Below, in pieces: positions 60,015 through 64,000 of a stretch of DNA of 64,000 nucleotides. This DNA is from Terrirhizobium terrae (GTDB lineage Bacteria > Pseudomonadota > Alphaproteobacteria > Rhizobiales > Rhizobiaceae). Below the pieces are notes generated by a model that searched no databases, was not told where the DNA came from, and saw only the letters and a list, made by a program, of their open reading frames with translations. The DNA is taken from NCBI RefSeq assembly GCF_030323265.1, contig NZ_CP104992.1:3819501-3883500 (forward strand), in the 5' to 3' direction. Position 1 is the stretch's first letter, and each line of letters opens with the position of its first letter. The position numbers and the translations under genes were made by a program.

Positions 60015-62551
60015 TTACTTAGCTTTCGGCACCCGCGGCACCGTGCTGCCCTTGCGGGCGGCAGGCTTCGGCGCGTCCTCGGCGATCACGTCGCCGTCGT
60101 CTTCCGCCTTGGCCTTGGCAGCGCCTTTACCACCGTCCTTGCCCTTGGGCGCGGACTTCTTGGCGGTCTTCGGCTTCGCCGTCTTGGCCTTGGCCTCCTC
60201 GACGGCTTCCTCGACCTCGGCTTCCGGCTTCGGCTTCACCGGCACGGCTTCCGGAATGGAATCGAGCACCAGCTTGTCCTTGCCGTCTTCGCCCTTGCCA
60301 ACCGTGACGCGGACCACACCACCCTTACGCAGAGCCCCGAACAGGATCTCGTTGGCAAGCGGCTTCTTGATGTGTTCCTGGATGACGCGAGAGAGCGGGC
60401 GTGCGCCCATTCTCTCGTCGTAACCCTTGTCGGCCAGCCAGGCGATCGCGTCCTCGTGCAGGTCGAAAGTGACGTTGCGCTCGGACAGCTGCGTTTCCAG
60501 TTGCATGACGAACTTCTGCACGACCTGATGGATGACTTCCGTCGGCAGCGGCGCAAACGGGATCGTCGCGTCGAGACGGTTGCGGAATTCCGGCGTGAAC
60601 AGGCGGTTCAACGCCTCTTCGTCTTCACCGGTGCGCTTGGACGAACCGAAGCCGATCGCGGCCTTGGCCATTTCCGAAGCGCCCGCATTGGTCGTCATAA
60701 TCAGGATGACGTTGCGGAAGTCGATCTTCTTGCCGTTGTGGTCGGTCAGCGAACCATGGTCCATGACCTGCAACAGAATATTGTAGATATCCGGATGCGC
60801 CTTCTCGATTTCGTCGAGCAGAACCACGCTGTGCGGATGCTGGTCCACCTGGTCGGTCAGAAGACCGCCCTGATCGAAGCCGACATAGCCGGGAGGTGCG
60901 CCGAGCAGCCGCGAGACCGTGTGGCGTTCCATGTATTCCGACATGTCGAAGCGCAGAAGTTCGACCCCGAGCGAGGCAGCAAGCTGCTTGGCGACTTCCG
61001 TCTTGCCGACACCCGTGGGGCCGGAGAAGACGTAGGAACCAATCGGCTTGTTCGGTTCGCGAAGGCCGGCACGAGCCAGCTTGATCGCGGTCGACAATGC
61101 TTCGATCGCGGCATCCTGACCGTAGACCACCGAACGCAGTTCCTTCTCCAGGTTGGCGAGAACCTGCTCGTCATCCTTGGAAACCGTCTTTGCCGGAATG
61201 CGGGCCATCGTTGCGATAGTTGCTTCGATTTCCTTCTCGGTGATCAGCTTGCGGCGCTTGGAGGCCGGCAGCAGCATCTGCGCCGCGCCGGTCTCGTCGA
61301 TCACGTCGATCGCCTTGTCCGGCAGCTTGCGGTCGGAGATGTAGCGGGCCGACAGTTCCACCGCCGACTTGATGGCGTCGTTGGTGTAGCGCAGCTTGTG
61401 ATAGTCCTCGAAGTAAGGCTTCAAGCCCTTCATGATCTCGATCGCATCATCGATCGACGGCTCGTTGACATCGATCTTCTGGAACCGACGGACCAGAGCC
61501 CTGTCCTTTTCGAAGAACTGGCGATATTCCTTGTAGGTGGTCGAACCGATGCAGCGGATCTGCCCGGAAGACAGGGCCGGCTTCAAAGGTTGGACGCATC
61601 CATGGCGCCACCGGACGTGGCACCCGCACCGATGACGGTGTGGATCTCGTCGATGAACAGCACGGCACCCGGAAAATCTTCCAGTTCCTTGACGACCTGT
61701 TTCAGACGCTCCTCGAAGTCACCGCGATAGCGGGTACCGGCAAGCAGCGTGCCCATGTCGAGCGAGAAGATCGTGGCATCGGCCAGCGCTTCCGGCACCT
61801 TGCCTTCGACGATGCGCTTGGCAAGACCCTCGGCAATCGCCGTCTTGCCGACGCCCGGATCCCCCACATAGAGCGGGTTGTTCTTGGAGCGGCGGCACAG
61901 GACCTGGATCGTCCGGTTGACCTCGGAGTGACGCCCGATCAGAGGATCGATGCGGCCGTCCTTGGCCTTGTCGTTCAGGTTGACGCAATAGGCCTTGAGC
62001 GCATCGGCGGGCTTCTTGCTGGAACCATCCTCCGGCTCGCCGCCACGGGTTGGCTTGGCGTCGGAATCCGGCTCCTCGGCACCGCGCGGCGAACGGGTCT
62101 GGGAGGAACCCGGGCGTTTTCCGATACCGTGGGAAATGTAGTTTACTGCGTCGTAGCGGGTCATTTCCTGCTCCTGCAGGAAGAAGGCGGCATGGCTCTC
62201 GCGCTCGGCAAAGATGGCGACGAGCACGTTGGCACCGGTTACTTCTTCGCGGCCGGAGGACTGGACATGAATGACGGCTCGCTGGATGACGCGCTGGAAG
62301 CCGGACGTCGGCTTCGAATCTTCGTCATAGCCGGTGACAAGGTTGGCAAGTTCGTTGTCGACATAGTCGGTCACCGTCTTGCGCAGGTTTTCAAGATTGA
62401 CGTTACAAGCGCCCATGACCGCAGCTGCATCGGCATCGTCTATCAATGCCAGAAGCAGGTGTTCGAGCGTGGCATATTCATGATGCCGCTCGTTAGCGAA
62501 GGTCAGTGCCTGATGCAGCGCCTTTTCGAGACTAGGCGAAAATGTGGGCAC
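60015..62551 (-). CDS. clpA: ATP-dependent Clp protease ATP-binding subunit ClpA (frame broken)
   Basis: AAA+ unfoldase feeding ClpP. An N-terminal Clp repeat domain (PTFSPSLEKALHQALTFANERHHEYATLEHLLLALID) binds ClpS. D1 has GDPGVGKTAIAEGL and VLFIDEIHTVIGAG. D2 has GPTGVGKTEVAKQLAASLGVELLRFDMSEYME. The C-terminus carries an unusual Lys/Ala/Glu-rich tail of about 75 residues. The frame breaks at 61585-61587; one more T/A restores MDASNLLKPALSSGQIRCIG. Intended length is 845. The start is GTG at 62551 with GAGGAA upstream. clpS lies 10 bases before it. Confidence 0.94.
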
Positions 62552-62561
62552 GTCGGGTTCC

Positions 62562-62918
62562 TCACTTCTTTTCCATGACACACTGTAGCGGATGCTGATG
62601 CTGACGGGCGAAATCCATGACCTGGCTCACCTTGGTCTCCGCTACTTCGTAGGTATAAATGCCGCACTCGCCCACGCCGTGATTGTGTACATGGAGCATA
62701 ATGCGCGTGGCAGCCTCCCTGTCCTTCTGGAAGAAACGCTCCAGGATATGGATGACGAAATCCATCGGGGTGTAATCGTCATTCAAGATCAGTACGCGAT
62801 AAACGTTGGGGCGTTTCGTCTTGGGCTTCGTGCGCGTGATTACCGAGGTTCCGCGACCGGCGCCGTCCCCGTCATCACCTTTTTCTTTTTGCATCGAGAT
62901 CGGCAGTGCGATCATCAT
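62562..62918 (-). CDS. clpS: ATP-dependent Clp protease adaptor ClpS
   Basis: Adaptor delivering N-degron substrates to ClpAP. Seen are the core [62 protein letters not shown], with the ND and the HxxG/CG residues that form the N-end residue pocket. Length is up to 118. The start is uncertain between 62918, 62915 and an ATG at 62894 (MQKEKGDDG). It is the first gene of the clpS-clpA pair. Confidence 0.93.
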   Translation of the reverse strand: MMIALPISMQKEKGDDGDGAGRGTSVITRTKPKTKRPNVYRVLILNDDYTPMDFVIHILERFFQKDREAATRIMLHVHNHGVGECGIYTYEVAETKVSQVMDFARQHQHPLQCVMEKK

Positions 62919-63335
62919 CTATCATCCCCCGGTGCCGACGACCATCACGTTGCGCCGAACCAGTCTTCCTAACTTAGTTCATTGGACACGGATTTTAAGC
63001 CCCTTTGCGGCGGCGCAATCACTATTCCGCTAGAGCGGCGTCCAACGACGAAAATTTACACATTCCAGCGCACCCGGCGTGAACTCAGAGTAACAAAACC
63101 GGGCTCTGTGCGGATACGAACACCTTTCTGCGGACACGCAGCAGGCAATGGGCGGCCGAAACAAGCGCTGGCGGTCCTTTCTGCGACCGCTCCCTATTAA
63201 TGGGGAGCGCGCGAGGCCGGTTCAAGAGTAACGACAGTACGGGCGAGGTTCACCCGACCTGCCGAGCCGTATACCGGAATCAAAAGCGGGCCCTAAAGGC
63301 CCGCCTCACCTGCGCAAATCCGCGACCCGATAATC
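62919..63335. other. Gap between clpS and DUF3126 gene
   Basis: 417 bases with no convincing gene on either strand. It must contain the clpS promoter near its left end, and it holds the terminator at 63282-63304 for the DUF3126 transcript at its right end. A GCGGACACG-type repeat and CCCC-TATTAATGGGG (about 63190-63203) are visible but unexplained. Confidence 0.45.
63282..63304 (-). terminator. Rho-independent terminator after DUF3126 gene
   Basis: GCGGGCC (63286-63292), loop CTAAA, GGCCCGC (63298-63304). On the minus strand the stem is followed by TTTTG. It lies 32 bases after the stop of the DUF3126 gene and probably ends the cysE-DUF3126 transcript. Confidence 0.82.
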
Positions 63336-63545
63336 TCAGGCGTCGAGATCGACGTCGAGGATCGCCATCGAGAAATTGTAGGAGCGCTCGCCGTCTTCAT
63401 CGTCGACATAGACGACGCCGAGGAATTCTTCACCGAGATAGACCTCAGCCGAGTCGTTCTTGCGCGGACGCGCCTTGACGATGATCTGCGGGTTCAGAAG
63501 GCGCTTGAAATAGGCGTCGATCTTTTTGATTTCGTCGGGCTTCAC
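63336..63545 (-). CDS. DUF3126 family protein
   Basis: A 69-residue protein matching DUF3126 (KPDEIKKIDAYFKRLLNPQIIV, KNDSAEVYLGEEFLGVVYVDDEDGERSYNFSMAILDVDL). It is a compact alpha-beta-beta domain conserved in alphaproteobacteria and commonly placed next to cysE. The start is taken as GTG at 63545, with CGGAG eight bases before it; the longer frame to 63590 has no ribosome site. Function unknown. Confidence 0.85.
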   Translation of the reverse strand: MKPDEIKKIDAYFKRLLNPQIIVKARPRKNDSAEVYLGEEFLGVVYVDDEDGERSYNFSMAILDVDLDA

Positions 63546-63663
63546 GACAATTCTCCGTCTCGTAGTCTTGATTTGCGCCGCTTGTGGCATGGCTGCGCGG
63601 CAAAAGTAAAGCCGACAGACGAGATGTCCGCCGGCTCATGAAGTGGCGCTCAAAAAGTCGCCG

Positions 63664-64000
63664 TCAATCCTCGGACATCAGCAACTGGTCCATCACCCGC
63701 GCGGGCTCGGAACAGCCCGCCTCGCCGACCACCTTGGCCGGAACGCCGGCGACTGTGGATTTCGAGGGTACCGGTTTCAGCACGACCGAGCCGGCCGCCA
63801 CGCGCGAGCAGGAACCGATTTCGATATTGCCAAGAATTTTTGCGCCCGCGCCGATCAACACGCCGTTGCCGATCTTCGGGTGACGGTCGGCGCCTTCCTT
63901 GCCGGTGCCGCCGAGCGTGACGCCGTGCAGGATCGAGACATTGTCGCCGATCACGGCCGTTTCGCCGACGACGAGGCCGGTCGCGTGATCGAGGAAGATA
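63664..64000 (-). CDS. cysE: Serine O-acetyltransferase CysE (partial, cut by window end)
   Basis: C-terminal 112 residues of the enzyme making O-acetylserine for cysteine synthesis. The left-handed beta-helix is visible: [50 protein letters not shown], the segment containing the active-site His/Asp and acetyl-CoA site. Then comes a short C-terminal tail involved in the cysteine-synthase complex in relatives. The N-terminal helical domain lies beyond 64000. It is upstream of the DUF3126 gene on the same strand and complements the sulfite reductase genes elsewhere in the window. Confidence 0.93.
   Translation of the reverse strand, partial: IFLDHATGLVVGETAVIGDNVSILHGVTLGGTGKEGADRHPKIGNGVLIGAGAKILGNIEIGSCSRVAAGSVVLKPVPSKSTVAGVPAKVVGEAGCSEPARVMDQLLMSED

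Overview
The window reads as a Rhizobiales chromosome, most likely Rhizobiaceae (Agrobacterium/Rhizobium/Neorhizobium type). The basis is its GC-rich codon use, the dusB-ntrB-ntrC-ntrY-ntrX-dat-hfq-hflX order, a lipoyl-domain pyruvate dehydrogenase E1-beta, a GAAC-N7-GAAC SOS box before lexA, LpxI instead of LpxH, fused IspDF, and the siroheme reductase block cysG-DUF2849-cysI-DUF934. It is almost entirely core chromosome. No rRNA, tRNA, CRISPR, prophage or intact insertion sequence was found.

Layout. 1-2751: a Cys-rich unknown protein, mazG and a nucleoside deaminase. 2999-7920: siroheme synthesis, nitrite/sulfite reductase and ferredoxin-NADP reductase. 7921-9830: a small variable island with palindromic repeats, a SUKH protein, an unknown gene and a Nudix hydrolase. 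9943-21002: a peroxidase-like protein, hflX-hfq, dat and the nitrogen two-component cluster. 21153-25566: ispDF, cinA, a Coq10-like protein, a kinase-like ATPase, lipA and a stress membrane protein. 25770-32353: lpdA, an SGNH hydrolase, a DUF559 nuclease and pdhC-pdhB-pdhA. 32540-36138: divIC, eno, kdsA and a VOC protein. 36335-41172: lexA, comEC and gltA. 41202-54423: a long minus-strand envelope and translation block (lpxB-lpxI-lpxA-fabZ-lpxD-bamA-rseP-cdsA-uppS-frr-pyrH-tsf-rpsB). 54617-64000: a FlbD-like protein, eipB, ridA, GDPD, an acyltransferase, HIT, azlCD, clpA-clpS, DUF3126 and cysE (cut by the window end).

How the genes work together. The lpx/bam/rseP/cdsA/uppS block joins lipid A acylation, outer-membrane protein assembly, phospholipid and undecaprenyl lipid synthesis to the ribosome genes rpsB, tsf and frr. 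pdhA/B/C, lpdA, lipA, eno and gltA cover lower glycolysis to citrate. ntrBC and ntrYX sense nitrogen status, and cysG/cysI/DUF934 assimilate sulfite or nitrite.

The most unusual property of the window is its reading-frame damage. By comparing what both frames encode I find 24 single-base frame breaks in 20 genes, many essential in relatives (tsf, bamA, lpxB, lpxD, rseP, ispDF, gltA). Six are the same event: an extra base turning GATTCG into GATCTCG, i.e. inside GANTC, the recognition site of the cell-cycle methylase CcrM of alphaproteobacteria. Most of the other 18 are one-base losses in short homopolymers. The simplest reading is modification-linked and homopolymer base-calling error in an unpolished long-read assembly, not gene decay. 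I give such genes their intended full extents and state where the frame breaks. I found no convincing new defence, mobile or biosynthetic system; the best accessory candidates are the SUKH island and a repeat-flanked DUF559 nuclease.
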